Below, one piece after another: positions 27,913-37,441 of a DNA stretch of 64,000 nucleotides. Source of the DNA: Cryobacterium levicorallinum (GTDB lineage Bacteria > Actinomycetota > Actinomycetes > Actinomycetales > Microbacteriaceae). The notes beneath the pieces are model-generated. The model was not told the DNA's origin. It saw only the letters and a program-made list of their open reading frames with translations, and searched no databases. A program made the position numbers and the translations under genes. Positions within the stretch are counted from its first letter, which is position 1. Each line of letters opens with the position of its first letter. The stretch spans positions 124,001 to 188,000 of the forward strand of contig NZ_SOFE01000014.1 of assembly GCF_004402405.1 (NCBI RefSeq), read 5' to 3'.

Positions 27913-28760
27913 GACTTCAACCGTAGCGATGTTCGCGCGGGCCGGCGCGCATCCGCTTCTTGGGGCACCCGCGCGGCACCGACCAATCGCCGAGCGACCA
28001 GGGCGAGCAGAAAGAACGCCGCCGCGGTGAGGGCGATGCTGGGGCCGGCGGCCACATCGAGCGAGCGGGAGAGCAGCACGCCGATCACGCCGGACACCGC
28101 GCCGAGCACGGGGGCAATCAGAAACATCTGCGAGGTCGTGCGCGAGACCAGGCGGGCCGCGGCGGCGGGGGCGGCGATCAGGGCGATGGCGAGGATTGCT
28201 CCGACGGCCGGCATCGCGGTCACGACCGTGGCCGTGATGAGCACCAGGGACAGCAATTCGATCGGCCATTCTCGATAGCCCGCTGCGCGAAAACCGTTCA
28301 CGTCGAAGGTCGAGAACATGATCTGTTTGCCCAAAACCACGATGGTCAGCACTGCGAATGCCAGCACGATGGTTACGAGCGTCACATCCCTGGTGGTCAC
28401 CGTGAGAATCGAGCCGACCAGATAGGAGTCGACCTTGACCGGCAACGAGGGATTGAGTCCCTGCAGCAGAACACCGAGCGCGAATCCGGCGGTGAGCAGA
28501 ATGCCCGATGCGACCTGATTTCCCTGTCGCTTGACGCGTCCGATCATGGTCATGATCCCCACAATGAGCACGCTAGCCACTGCGGCGCCGAGCGGGATGC
28601 TCACGCCCAGGATCGCGGCGCCGACCGCTCCCGGAAAGGTCGCGTGGGTGAGGGCCTGGGCGAAAAAGGTGCGCTGGCGCAGTACCACGAGGGTCCCGAC
28701 GAGGCCACTGAGCGCGCCGATCAGCAGCGCGGCGAGGAGCGCCTGCTCGAAGTAGCCCAT
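27909..28760 (-). CDS. znuB: Metal (zinc) ABC transporter permease, second subunit
   Basis: A 283-residue ABC-3 family permease with about eight hydrophobic segments and the family pattern FFAQALTHATFPGAVGAAILG near residues 34-54. Together with the neighbouring permease it probably forms a heterodimeric channel. Its start overlaps the stop of the first permease by one base and its stop overlaps zur by four, so the operon is tightly coupled. Two different permeases instead of a homodimer resemble the Troponin-like TroCD/MntCD-type arrangement (inference). Confidence 0.93.
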   Translation of the reverse strand: MGYFEQALLAALLIGALSGLVGTLVVLRQRTFFAQALTHATFPGAVGAAILGVSIPLGAAVASVLIVGIMTMIGRVKRQGNQVASGILLTAGFALGVLLQGLNPSLPVKVDSYLVGSILTVTTRDVTLVTIVLAFAVLTIVVLGKQIMFSTFDVNGFRAAGYREWPIELLSLVLITATVVTAMPAVGAILAIALIAAPAAAARLVSRTTSQMFLIAPVLGAVSGVIGVLLSRSLDVAAGPSIALTAAAFFLLALVARRLVGAARVPQEADARRPARTSLRLKS

Positions 28761-29659
28761 CAGCGCAGCACCGCGCCCGCCGTGCGACGAGGGCCGCCGA
28801 TCCGGTCGATCCCGAGCCGAGCGACCAGGGCCAGCACGTAGCCGCCGACGAGCACGAGCACGACGGTGGCGCCGCTCGGCAGGTCGACACCGCGGTTCAC
28901 CGAGGCTTCGTAGCCGAGCACGAGGCCCAGCCAGGCGGCCAGAATCGCGAAACTGGCGGCGACCAGAAAGAGCAGCCAGAGGCGACGGGTCACCAGACGA
29001 GCGACCGCGCCCGGCACGATCAGCACGGCAAGCACGAGCAGGTTACCGACCGCGCTACTGGCGGCCACCACGACCAGGGCGATGGCGACGTTGAGCAGAA
29101 TGTCGAGGACGAGCGGGCGGTATCCGGCCGCAGCGGTGCCCTCGAGGTCAAAGGCGCGAAAGACCTGCTCCTTGAGGGTGAACCCCACGATAATCAGCGC
29201 AATCAGGCAGACCACGACGGTCTGATTGACCTCGGCCGTACTGACGGTCAACAGACGCCCGAACAGCAGCGCGTCGAGCTGGCCGACGTAATTTGTTTCC
29301 CGTGAAACCACGATGATTCCTACGCTGAACATGGCCGTGAAGACGATCGCGATCGCAGCATCCGAGGTGACCGCTCGTTTGACGATCACCGTGAGCACGA
29401 CGGCGGCGATGAGGCCCGCCACCAGTGCTCCGACAAAGAGTCCGTCACGACCACCCCAGACGAATCCGATCGCCACCCCGGGGAAGACGGCGTGGGTGAG
29501 TCCGTCGCTGATGAATTCGAGTCCGCGCAAGTTGACGAGTACGCCGACGAGGCCGGCCACGAGGCTCAGCACCACGAGCACGAGCAACGCCCGAGCCATG
29601 AAAGGCAGATCGAACGCGGTGATCAGCACGGTATTCATCTCCGGCGTGACGGCATCCAC
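28760..29659 (-). CDS. znuB: Metal (zinc) ABC transporter permease, first subunit
   Basis: A 299-residue ABC-3 family permease with eight to nine hydrophobic segments. [21 protein letters not shown] matches the family signature. It forms the channel for zinc delivered by ZnuA. The GTG start at 29659 directly follows the znuC stop; the ATG seven codons later is possible. The sequence near 29294-29309 happens to resemble a parS site with one core mismatch. Confidence 0.93.
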   Translation of the reverse strand: MDAVTPEMNTVLITAFDLPFMARALLVLVVLSLVAGLVGVLVNLRGLEFISDGLTHAVFPGVAIGFVWGGRDGLFVGALVAGLIAAVVLTVIVKRAVTSDAAIAIVFTAMFSVGIIVVSRETNYVGQLDALLFGRLLTVSTAEVNQTVVVCLIALIIVGFTLKEQVFRAFDLEGTAAAGYRPLVLDILLNVAIALVVVAASSAVGNLLVLAVLIVPGAVARLVTRRLWLLFLVAASFAILAAWLGLVLGYEASVNRGVDLPSGATVVLVLVGGYVLALVARLGIDRIGGPRRTAGAVLR

Positions 29660-30457
29660 TCAGTGCCCCCCGTGGCCGGGAACCACGATGGTGTGCTCGT
29701 CCATTTCGACGCCGACCGAGCCGAACGCCTGCTGCACGTTAGCGAGGGTCAGCACCGTATCGCGCGGCCCGAACGCCACCTGGGCGCCGTTGAGCAGCAG
29801 CACGCTTTCGCACACGGCGCGGGCCAGGTCGAGGTCGTGGGTGGATACCAGTACGGCGACCCCCTGCAGCTTGAGCCGCTTTACCGTTTCGATGAGGGCA
29901 TCGCGGTTCACCTGGTCGAGTCCGTTGAAGGGCTCATCGAGCAGAAGCAAACGCGGGGCGGATGCGACGGCTCGCGCCAGCAGACCGCGCTGCTGCTGCC
30001 CGCCCGACAGCTCCCCGAACCGGGTCTTGGCTCGATTGCTAAGTCCGACGGTCTCCAGCGCCTCGGCGACAGCCTGCCGATCAGCCCTGGCCGGCATGCG
30101 CCACCAGCCGAGCGAGCGGTAGCGGCCCATCATGACGACTTGCTCGAGCGAGACCGGAAAGTGCGGGTCGAGCTGGTCGGTCTGGGGTACATAGCCGATG
30201 TAGCCAGCGGGGGCTGGCCACTGGCCGAGCACCTCGACCGTGCCGTCCGTGCGGGTGATGAGTCCGAGAATGCCCTTGAGCAGGGTGGACTTACCCGAGC
30301 CGTTCGGGCCGATCAGGGCAACGGCCTGACCCGGCAACACGGTGAAATCAATGCCGGTGAGCGCAGGCTCTGCGCCGTAGGCAAACGACGCTGCCGCCAC
30401 TCGAAGAGCGGCGGCAGCGTCCGATGTTGGTGTTTCTTGAGAAGTGTTCTCGATCAC
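29660..30457 (-). CDS. znuC: Zinc ABC transporter ATP-binding protein
   Basis: A 265-residue ABC ATPase with Walker A GPNGSGKSTLLKG, Q-loop region YVPQTDQLD, signature FGELSGGQQQRGLLARA, Walker B RLLLLDEPFNGLD and H-loop STHDLDLA. It powers zinc import. The end of the protein is histidine-rich (DEHTIVVPGHGGH). The GTG start follows znuA by seven bases. An N-terminal extension of about 18 residues precedes the domain. Confidence 0.94.
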   Translation of the reverse strand: MIENTSQETPTSDAAAALRVAAASFAYGAEPALTGIDFTVLPGQAVALIGPNGSGKSTLLKGILGLITRTDGTVEVLGQWPAPAGYIGYVPQTDQLDPHFPVSLEQVVMMGRYRSLGWWRMPARADRQAVAEALETVGLSNRAKTRFGELSGGQQQRGLLARAVASAPRLLLLDEPFNGLDQVNRDALIETVKRLKLQGVAVLVSTHDLDLARAVCESVLLLNGAQVAFGPRDTVLTLANVQQAFGSVGVEMDEHTIVVPGHGGH

Positions 30458-30464
30458 GTGTTAA

Positions 30465-31517
30465 CTATTGCAGTTCGGCGGGCAAAGCAGAGGGTGTGAC
30501 GCCCCACGATTCGAGCATCAGCGTTGAATTGTGCAGCTGCGCCTTTATGTAGGTGTCGCCGGCGCTACCGGCGGGGCCGAGCGAGTCGACGTAGAGGGCG
30601 TCGTCACCGGAGTAGACGGTGACGCCGGCTTCGGTGGCGATCGTCTCGGCGGTTTTCGGGCTGAGTGACGCCTCGGAGAACACGGCCGTCACACCGGTGG
30701 CCGTGATCGCCGCGACCAGTGAATCGATCTCGGCGGCGCTCGGCTCGGCGTTATCGTCGAAGCTCGGAATCACCGATCCGACGTAGTCGATGTGGTACGC
30801 CGCGGTGAAGTAGCCGAGGGCGTCATGGTTGCTCACGAGCAGGCGGTCGCTTTCCGGCACGGTCTCCACGTTGGTACGGATCCAGTCGTCGAGCGCACTG
30901 AGCTGGGCGGAATACGCTGCGGCGTTGGCCTCAAAGTTCGCGGCGTTATCGCTGTCGGCAGCCACGAGGCCGTCGGTGATCGTCTGCACGATGGTCTCGG
31001 CGTTGTGCACGTCGGTCCAGATGTGTGGGTCTCCACCGTCGTGGGCGTCTTCGGCCTCGCCTGCGTGGGCATCCGCTTCTTCGTCAGCGTGGTCATCCTC
31101 CTCGGCGACTTCGTCGGAGTGATCTTCGCCGGCCCCAACCTCGGAGATGGTGATGCCCTCGTCGGCGTCGATCGTGACACCGTCGAAGCCCGACGCGACG
31201 ATGGCGTCGTCGAGCCACTCCTCGAGTCCGACACCATTGATGACGAGCACGTCGGCGGCGCCGAGCGCGGTCAGGTCGGCCGCGGACGGGTCATAGCTAT
31301 GGGCGCTCTGGTTGGGCTGAATCAGCTGCGTGAGGTCGACGCCGCTGGCGTCACCGATCACGTTGCGGGCGAAGTCGGCGACCTGCGTGGTCGTGGCGAC
31401 GACCTTGAGTCCAACGTCCGCGCTGTCGGCGCTGGCGGTCGTGCCGGCCGAGCACCCCGAAAGGGCGAGTGCGGCGGACGCGAGAAGTACGGGAACGGCG
31501 AAATATCTCTTGTGCAT
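30465..31517 (-). CDS. znuA: Zinc-binding lipoprotein of the ABC transporter (ZnuA)
   Basis: A 350-residue cluster A-I solute-binding protein. The lipobox LSGCSA marks it as a membrane-anchored lipoprotein. A long Asp/Glu/His-rich loop (residues near 125-160, including EDHSDEVAEEDDHADEE) before DPHIWTDVHNA is the hallmark of zinc-specific binding proteins. Other metal-site regions are NQSAHSYDPS and SNHDALGYFTAAYHID. It heads the operon. ATG 31517 is preceded at six bases by the -10 TAATCT, so the mRNA is leaderless. Confidence 0.95.
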   Translation of the reverse strand: MHKRYFAVPVLLASAALALSGCSAGTTASADSADVGLKVVATTTQVADFARNVIGDASGVDLTQLIQPNQSAHSYDPSAADLTALGAADVLVINGVGLEEWLDDAIVASGFDGVTIDADEGITISEVGAGEDHSDEVAEEDDHADEEADAHAGEAEDAHDGGDPHIWTDVHNAETIVQTITDGLVAADSDNAANFEANAAAYSAQLSALDDWIRTNVETVPESDRLLVSNHDALGYFTAAYHIDYVGSVIPSFDDNAEPSAAEIDSLVAAITATGVTAVFSEASLSPKTAETIATEAGVTVYSGDDALYVDSLGPAGSAGDTYIKAQLHNSTLMLESWGVTPSALPAELQ

Positions 31518-31523
31518 GCTTCG

Positions 31524-31552
31524 AGATTAGCGTTGTTGATAATGATTGTCAA
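31524..31552 (-). promoter_or_regulatory. znuA promoter with overlapping Zur box
   Basis: On the minus strand a perfect -35 TTGACA (31547-31552) and a -10 TAATCT (31524-31529) are 17 bases apart, and the znuA ATG is six bases after the -10. The 17-bp palindrome TTGATAATGATTGTCAA (31536-31552) covers the -35 and most of the spacer. It matches the general Zur-box form (TGATAATGATT-type palindromes), so Zur-Zn would exclude RNA polymerase. Confidence 0.85.
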
Positions 31553-31589
31553 AACCATTAACAGTGTGCGCACACACCCTCTGACCGCG

Positions 31590-32070
31590 CTACTGGTCGG
31601 TGATGAGGTCGGGCGCCGGCACGACCTGCAACGTGGTTTGCTCCGGGCTGAGCGTGGGGGTGTCTTCGTCGTAGAAGTTCTTCCACCCCCAGGCGACATC
31701 GGCCGGGGCATCCACGTGCAGTGCCGACCAGGTGGCCTGTTTGTCGGGCTGGCTGCCGGGACCGTCCACGTGAATGAGCAGTCCGATCTCCGCATGCGTC
31801 ACGTCGAGCAGCGCACGGTTGCCGATCATGCTGGAGCGAAACTGGTGCAGGACGAGGAGTTTCTGGCGCAGGGCCCCCTCACTGGTCAGCGCAGCGAGCC
31901 AGCTGACGACGGCATTGATCTCCGCCACATCGACCGAACCGATCTGCCCGAGGTGGCGATGATCGCGTGCAGGGGCACGACGGTTCGGGCGGTCAGCGAC
32001 GCAAACGCCAGGGGGCATGCCAACCGCCGCACGCGTACATCGACCGCCGCCAACTCGCTCTCCTCGACCC
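31590..32070 (-). pseudogene. Remnant of a secreted or lipoprotein gene, truncated and frameshifted
   Basis: The minus strand encodes an intact-looking C-terminal piece (NAVVSWLAALTSEG, LVLHQFRSSMIGN, DGPGSQPDKQATWSALHVD, WGWKNFYDEDTPTL) of a family of actinobacterial surface proteins that I know only as hypothetical. The expected upstream piece (CPLAFASLTARTVVPLHAI) lies in a different frame and changes frame near 31940. A stop codon closes that frame a little upstream near 32070. The N-terminal part, which should be more than 200 residues, is missing. The 31518-32183 interval holds no intact gene. Confidence 0.7.
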
Positions 32071-32183
32071 TTCATCCTGAGGTCTGCCACGATCGGGGAG
32101 TCACAACTGCGGTCAGGTCGAAGGAATGGGCCACATTTGACGCTGACCGTGGGTCTTTCCGCCCTTGTGAACGACGCGCCGTC

Positions 32184-33593
32184 CTACTCGAGCAGCAGGG
32201 CCGGTTCCTCCATGATGCTCGCGACGTCGGCGAGAAAACGGCTCGCGACGTCGCCATCGACGACCCGGTGGTCGAAGCTCGCACCGATCGTGGTCACGTA
32301 CCGCACCCGCACCTCGCCATCGACAACCCACGGCTTCTGCTTGATCGTGCCGAGGGCCACGATTCCGGCCTCCGGGGAGTTGAGAATGGGGGTGCCGGTG
32401 TCCATACCGAACACGCCGATATTGGTGATCGTGATCGTGCCGTTGCTCATCTCGGCCGGGCTGGTCTTGCCGTCGCGCGCGGTCATGGTGAGCTTCTCGA
32501 GCGCCGCAGCGAGTTCGAGCAGGCTCATATCCTGCGCTTCCTTAATGTTGGGCACGATCAGCCCGCGCGGGGTCGCCGCGGCAATGCCGAGGTTGACGTA
32601 GTGCCGCACGATGATTTCCTCATCGGTGAAGGTGGAGTTCACCGTTGGATTGCGGCGCACCGCCCAGATCATGGCCTTCGCCATGATCAGCAACGGCGAG
32701 ACGCGAATGCCGGCGAAGTCGGTCGAGGCCTTGAGTCGCTTGACGAATTCCATCGTGCGGGTGGCATCCACGTCGACGAACAGGCTCACATGCGGCGCCG
32801 TGAAGGCGCTCTTCACCATGGCCTGGGCGATGGCTTTGCGAACGCCCTTCACCGGAATGTGCTCGTCGCGATCGACCGGCCATTCCGGCGTCTGGATGTT
32901 GCGAAACACACTGGCCTGGGTCGCCCCGCGCAGCACGTCTTCCCGGGTCACGTCACCCACCGGGCCGGTCGCTTCGACGAGGGCGAGGTCGACGCCGAGG
33001 TCTTTGGCGAGCTTACGAATCGGCGGCTTGGCCATGACCGGGCCGACGGATGCCGCGCGCCGGGTCGATTCCAGCGGCTCGGCCCGCGGGCGCACAGCGG
33101 GTTCGGGCGCCAGCGTCTCGTGGGCGACACTCGAGCCGCTGTGCCGACGCCGCCGGGTGGGCATCGTCGCGGCAGAGCCGCGGCCGACGAGAAGCGGTTC
33201 GGGCGCCTCATCGCTGATGCTGCTGCTGGTGTCCGTTGTGAGCGTGGTCGTGTCGGCGCTGTCACTGTCGGCCGTCTGCGCAGCGGATGCACCGGCCTCC
33301 ACTGCCAAACCAGCCGCCGGCAGGTCTGCACTCGCGTCGGCGTTCGGCCCGCTATCGGAATGTATCGTGATGATCAACGTACCCACGTCGACCGTCGTGC
33401 CCGCCGCGACCAGAATTTCACCGACGACGCCCACGAACGGAGACGGCAGCTCGACCAGGGATTTGGCCGTTTCGATCTCGACCAGCACCTGGTTGATCGT
33501 CACGGTATCGCCGGGGGCGACCTTCCATTCCACAATTTCGGCCTCAGTCAGGCCTTCGCCGACATCGGGGAGGGTGAATTTCGACACGCTCAT
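32184..33593 (-). CDS. 2-oxo-acid dehydrogenase E2 component (dihydrolipoamide acyltransferase)
   Basis: A 469-residue E2. The N-terminal lipoyl domain has the lipoylated lysine in [12 protein letters not shown] near residue 45. An Ala/Ser/Asp-rich linker follows, then a peripheral-subunit-binding domain ([21 protein letters not shown]), and the acyltransferase domain ending with [16 protein letters not shown], which has the catalytic His and Asp. It transfers the acyl group to CoA. It is the last gene of the aminotransferase-E1alpha-E1beta-E2 unit, 32 bases after E1beta. There is no E3 gene here. Branched-chain versus pyruvate specificity cannot be fixed. Confidence 0.95.
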   Translation of the reverse strand: MSVSKFTLPDVGEGLTEAEIVEWKVAPGDTVTINQVLVEIETAKSLVELPSPFVGVVGEILVAAGTTVDVGTLIITIHSDSGPNADASADLPAAGLAVEAGASAAQTADSDSADTTTLTTDTSSSISDEAPEPLLVGRGSAATMPTRRRRHSGSSVAHETLAPEPAVRPRAEPLESTRRAASVGPVMAKPPIRKLAKDLGVDLALVEATGPVGDVTREDVLRGATQASVFRNIQTPEWPVDRDEHIPVKGVRKAIAQAMVKSAFTAPHVSLFVDVDATRTMEFVKRLKASTDFAGIRVSPLLIMAKAMIWAVRRNPTVNSTFTDEEIIVRHYVNLGIAAATPRGLIVPNIKEAQDMSLLELAAALEKLTMTARDGKTSPAEMSNGTITITNIGVFGMDTGTPILNSPEAGIVALGTIKQKPWVVDGEVRVRYVTTIGASFDHRVVDGDVASRFLADVASIMEEPALLLE

Positions 33594-33625
33594 AAGGTGC
33601 CTTTCTTGAAGTTCATAAGTGCTAA

Positions 33626-34630
33626 TTAGTAAGCGAGAGCGCGGTCCACGGCTTCGAGCACCCGGTCGGGACTCGGCAGAAAGTGCGTCTCGACCGCCGC
33701 CGGCGGGAAGGGGGTGTCGAAGCCGGAGACGCGCAGCACGGGCGCTTCAAGCGTATAGAACGCCCGCTCGGCGACCGTGGCGGCGATCTCGCTGCCGACA
33801 CTGACAAAGCCGGGGGCTTCCTGGGTGACCACGAGGTGACCGGTCTTCTGGACGGAGTTCAGAATCGGTCCGTAATCGATCGGGGAGATCGAGCGCAGGT
33901 CGATCACCTCCAGGCTGATGCCCTCGGTGGCGGCCAATTCGGCGGCCTGCAGCAGCACGCTCACCATGGCGCCGTGGCCGACGACGGTCACGTCGGTCCC
34001 AGCCCGCACCACGCGGCTGGCGTGCAGCGGCGTTCCGCTCTGCTCGAACCGCACCTCGCCCTTGGGCCAATAGCGGCTCTTCGGCTCGAAGAAAACGACC
34101 GGATCGTCACTCGCGATAGCTTCCTGCATCATCCAGTAGGCATCGTGCGGGTTGGACGGGCTCACCACGCGCAGGCCGGGGGTGTGCGCGAAGTACGCCT
34201 CCGGGCTTTCCTGGTGGTGCTCGATTGAGCCGATGTGTCCACCGTAGGGAATGCGAATCACGACGGGCATGATCAGGCCCCCCTCGTGGCGGTTGCGCAT
34301 ACGCGCCAGCTGGCTGGTGATCTGGTCGAACCCGGGAAAGACGAATCCGTCGAACTGGATCTCACAGACCGGACGAAACCCGCGCATGGCCAGGCCGATG
34401 GCCGTGCCGATGATTCCGGACTCGGCGAGCGGGGTATCGAGCACGCGCTTGTCGCCGAATTCAGCGATCAGCCCCTCGGTGACCCGAAAGACGCCGCCGA
34501 GCGGGCCGATGTCCTCGCCCATCAGCAGCACCTTGGGATCGTCCAGCATCGCCCGGCGCAGCCCGGCGTTCAGGGCCTTCGTCATCGGCAGTGAAGCGGA
34601 TGCCACACTCGTGTCAATTACAGCGGTCAT
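33626..34630 (-). CDS. 2-oxo-acid dehydrogenase E1 component, beta subunit
   Basis: A 334-residue transketolase-like E1 beta. Typical segments are [20 protein letters not shown] (with the thiamine-activating glutamate), [20 protein letters not shown], and [18 protein letters not shown]. With the alpha subunit it decarboxylates a 2-oxo acid using thiamine diphosphate and loads the acyl group on E2 lipoate. Its ATG overlaps the E1alpha stop by one base (TGATG). Confidence 0.95.
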   Translation of the reverse strand: MTAVIDTSVASASLPMTKALNAGLRRAMLDDPKVLLMGEDIGPLGGVFRVTEGLIAEFGDKRVLDTPLAESGIIGTAIGLAMRGFRPVCEIQFDGFVFPGFDQITSQLARMRNRHEGGLIMPVVIRIPYGGHIGSIEHHQESPEAYFAHTPGLRVVSPSNPHDAYWMMQEAIASDDPVVFFEPKSRYWPKGEVRFEQSGTPLHASRVVRAGTDVTVVGHGAMVSVLLQAAELAATEGISLEVIDLRSISPIDYGPILNSVQKTGHLVVTQEAPGFVSVGSEIAATVAERAFYTLEAPVLRVSGFDTPFPPAAVETHFLPSPDRVLEAVDRALAY

Positions 34631-35814
34631 CAGTTCTTACCCTCGTCGAAAGACGCTTCGTAGCGTTCCAGCCAGGCCTTCTGCTCGGCCACGAGCGGAT
34701 GCGGTTCGGCATACACGTTGTCAAAGATCACCGATTGCTCCGGGCCGGTGATCTCCAGCGCCCTCTTGCGGGTGTCGGCAGCGAAGTCGGCCGCTTCTTC
34801 ATCGACGGCGTCGAGGAACTCCTGCTCGATCCCCCGGCCCTGCAGATAGCTGCGAAAGCGCACGATCGGGTCGCGGGCCACCCAGTAGGCGAGTTCGTCC
34901 GGATCGCGGTACTTGGTGGGGTCGTCGGCGGTGGTGTGCGCGCCGACCCGGTAGGTGAGTGCCTCGATCAGTGCCGGTCCGTGGCCGGCGCGGGCGTCAT
35001 CCATCGACTTCGCGGTGACGGCGAAGCTCGCGAGCACATCGTTGCCGTCGATCTGGGTGCCGGGCATGCCGAAACCACCGGCGCGCAGGTAGAGCGGAGT
35101 GCGCGACTGCCGGGCGACGGGTACCGAGATGGCCCAGTGGTTGTTCTGCAGAAAAAACACCTGCGGGGTCTGGTAGCTGGCCGCGAAGACCAGCGCCTCG
35201 TTGGCGTCGCCCTGCGAGGAGGCACCGTCGCCGTAGTAGACGATGACGGCCTGGTCGGTCTCCGGGTTGCCGGTCGCGGTCGACCCATCCAGTTGCATGC
35301 CCATGGCATAGCCGGTGGAATGCAGCGTCTGCGAGGCCAGCACGAGGGTATAGAGGTGAAAGTTTCCGTGTTCTTCCGGCACCCAGCCACCGAGGGTCAC
35401 GCCGCGCAGCATCCGCAGAATATCAACGACATCGAGGCCGCGGATCATGCCGACGACGTGCTCGCGGTAGGAGGGAAAGACGTGGTCCTGGGGCCTTGTG
35501 GCGTAGGCCGACCCGACCTGGGCGGCCTCCTGGCCGTGGCTCGGAACCCAGAGGGCAAGCTGGCCCTGGCGCTGTAGGTTGGCCGCTTCGGTATCGAACT
35601 TTCGCACCACGACCATGTCACGGTAGAAGCGGCGGTGGTCCGCCTCACTGAGGCGATCGAGGTAGGGCAGAAACTCCTCGGCGGCGGCATTGGGTTCGAA
35701 CGTGCCGTTCGGGGAGATCATGCGTACGCAGGTCGCGGCCCCATCGAGGCCAAAGGCTGCTGACGTGGGCGCTGCTGTCATGGGCACAGTCGCATCGTTT
35801 CGGGTGGCTGACAC
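34630..35814 (-). CDS. 2-oxo-acid dehydrogenase E1 component, alpha subunit
   Basis: A 394-residue E1 alpha. The thiamine diphosphate motif is visible as VIVYYGDGASSQGDANEALVFAA and NNHWAISVPVARQ. RVGAHTTADDPTKYRD is the regulatory/phosphorylation-loop region of the family. The sequence is closest in style to branched-chain 2-oxo-acid dehydrogenases (PPVISL-type start absent), but the pyruvate form is possible. The GTG start at 35814 lies four bases after the aminotransferase stop; ATG 35781 is an alternative. Confidence 0.93.
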   Translation of the reverse strand: MSATRNDATVPMTAAPTSAAFGLDGAATCVRMISPNGTFEPNAAAEEFLPYLDRLSEADHRRFYRDMVVVRKFDTEAANLQRQGQLALWVPSHGQEAAQVGSAYATRPQDHVFPSYREHVVGMIRGLDVVDILRMLRGVTLGGWVPEEHGNFHLYTLVLASQTLHSTGYAMGMQLDGSTATGNPETDQAVIVYYGDGASSQGDANEALVFAASYQTPQVFFLQNNHWAISVPVARQSRTPLYLRAGGFGMPGTQIDGNDVLASFAVTAKSMDDARAGHGPALIEALTYRVGAHTTADDPTKYRDPDELAYWVARDPIVRFRSYLQGRGIEQEFLDAVDEEAADFAADTRKRALEITGPEQSVIFDNVYAEPHPLVAEQKAWLERYEASFDEGKN

Positions 35815-35818
35815 CGTA

Positions 35819-36925
35819 CTAACCTATCTTTCGTGCCGGGTGACCGGCGGGAAGGGCGTCGACAAGATCCGCGCTCATTAATAGGAGTGTCGCCACAGCC
35901 TGCTCCTCACCGATCGACACCCGAATGCCCTCCGGCACGAAGGGGCGCACGATAAGGCCGGCCTCGCCGAGAGCCTCGGCCACGCTCGCGGTTTCGGCAC
36001 CCGTGGGCAGCCAAAGAAAGTTGCCCTGCGGCTGGGGAATATTCCAGCCCTGCTGGGTGAGTGCCGTCCAGGCTGCATCGCGACGCGCAGCAATGGTCCG
36101 AACCCGGTCAAGCAGTTCCTTTTCGGCGTCGAGCGAGGCGATCGCTGCCGCGGCTGCTGGCGCGGTAACCGAGAGCGGGATGGCGGTCGCGCGGGCGGCG
36201 TTCAGAATATCCACCGGCCCGAGGGCATAGCCGATGCGCAGTCCGGCCAGGCCGTAAGCCTTGGAGAAGGTGCGCAGCACGACCAGATTCGGGTAGCGGG
36301 CCAGGAGCGGCGGGCCGGTCACGGCATCCGCTTCGGTGACGAACTCGATATATGCCTCATCGAGAATGACCAGCAGATCGGTCGGGACAACGGCCATGAA
36401 GGCCTCGAATTCGTCCTTGGTGACGATGGTACCGCTGGGGTTGTTGGGCGAGCAGACGATGACGACCCGGGTCGCCTCGCCGATCGCGGCGGCCATTTCG
36501 GGTAGGTCATGACCGTGATCGGCGCGGTTGGGCACGCGCACGCTGGTCGCGCCCGCGACGGTGACGAGCGAGGGGTAGGCCTCGAAAGACCGCCAGGAGT
36601 AGAGCACTTCATCGCCAGGGCCTGCGGCAGCGAGAATCAGCTGGGCCAGCAGGGCCACCGAACCCGAACCGACGTGCACCTGGTCGACATCGATGCTGTA
36701 CTTGGCAGCGAGGCGTTCGCACAGGGCCAGCGCCGAGGCATCCGGGTAGCGGTTGAAGGCCATTTCGGCGGCGACCGCCGCCACGACCCCCGGTAGCGGG
36801 TCAAAGGGGTTCTCGTTGCTGGAGAGCTTGAAGTCACTGGCGTCAGCCGGTTTGCCCTGCTTATAGGCCGGGAGTGCGATGATCTCCGGGCGCAGGCGGA
36901 CGGAGGGTCGGTCGGAGAGGCTCAC
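35819..36925 (-). CDS. HisC-like aminotransferase (histidinol-phosphate or aromatic amino acid)
   Basis: A 368-residue class I/II PLP aminotransferase. It has [12 protein letters not shown] near the start, [19 protein letters not shown], the PLP lysine in [16 protein letters not shown], and a C-terminal arginine for the carboxylate (EGIRVSIG). HisC and the phenylalanine aminotransferase Pat share this fold. As the first gene before a 2-oxo-acid dehydrogenase rather than in a his operon, an amino-acid catabolic role is plausible. The GTG start has a -10 TAGACT (36932-36937) six bases upstream, which indicates a leaderless operon mRNA. Confidence 0.88.
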   Translation of the reverse strand: MSLSDRPSVRLRPEIIALPAYKQGKPADASDFKLSSNENPFDPLPGVVAAVAAEMAFNRYPDASALALCERLAAKYSIDVDQVHVGSGSVALLAQLILAAAGPGDEVLYSWRSFEAYPSLVTVAGATSVRVPNRADHGHDLPEMAAAIGEATRVVIVCSPNNPSGTIVTKDEFEAFMAVVPTDLLVILDEAYIEFVTEADAVTGPPLLARYPNLVVLRTFSKAYGLAGLRIGYALGPVDILNAARATAIPLSVTAPAAAAAIASLDAEKELLDRVRTIAARRDAAWTALTQQGWNIPQPQGNFLWLPTGAETASVAEALGEAGLIVRPFVPEGIRVSIGEEQAVATLLLMSADLVDALPAGHPARKIG

Positions 36926-37039
36926 TCGTGGAGTCTACGCCCGCATATATTCGCAATGGCGAATGAATGATTGCCCGCCTTTCGACCGCGCGGCCCGGAC
37001 GCCGCACCCGACGGCGCTTCCCGGTGAGATAGTAGGGAC

Positions 37040-37432
37040 ATGGCCAGATTCCTGATCAAGTTGATCGTCAACGCGGTGGCCCTGTGGCTCACCGCCCTGC
37101 TCGTCACCGGAGTGCACGTCATTCCGTACGCACCCGATTCGGGTGCGAGCGTGATCACCTACCTGCTCATCGCGCTCATCTTCGGGTTCGTGAACACCGT
37201 CGTCGGCGGCGTCGTGCGGGTCGTCGCATTTCCGCTGTACATTCTCACGCTCGGACTGTTTGCGCTCATCGTCAACGGCCTGCTGCTGCTGCTCGTCGCC
37301 TGGCTCTCCGGTTTTCTGGGTTTTGGCCTCGTTGTCGATGGCTTCTGGTGGGGCGTACTCGGTGCCCTGGTACTCGGAATCATCTCCTGGCTGCTCGGTC
37401 TGATCGTGCGCCCGGTCACCGACCGTAACTAA
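37040..37432 (+). CDS. Phage-holin family IV-type small membrane protein
   Basis: A 130-residue protein with four hydrophobic segments and the pattern LIVNAVALWLTALLVTGV, ALIFGFVNTVVGGVVR and LGIISWLLGLIVRPVTDRN. It belongs to the widespread YvlD-like/phage holin family IV membrane proteins, whose function is not known; there is no phage context here. GATAGT lies six bases before the ATG and may be the -10 of a leaderless mRNA, although the GGGA just before the ATG could act as a weak ribosome site. Confidence 0.85.
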   Translation: MARFLIKLIVNAVALWLTALLVTGVHVIPYAPDSGASVITYLLIALIFGFVNTVVGGVVRVVAFPLYILTLGLFALIVNGLLLLLVAWLSGFLGFGLVVDGFWWGVLGALVLGIISWLLGLIVRPVTDRN

Positions 37433-37441
37433 GCCGCGCCG

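Noticed and set aside
29294-29309. parS-like sequence TGTTTCCCGTGAAACC inside znuB
   Set aside because: It has a mismatch in the central core and lies in a conserved coding region 33 kb from parB. ParB is very sensitive to core changes, so chance is more likely.
30792-33629. 945-codon open frame on the plus strand across znuA, the pseudogene and E2
   Set aside because: It runs antisense to two well-supported genes. Length alone results from GC bias.
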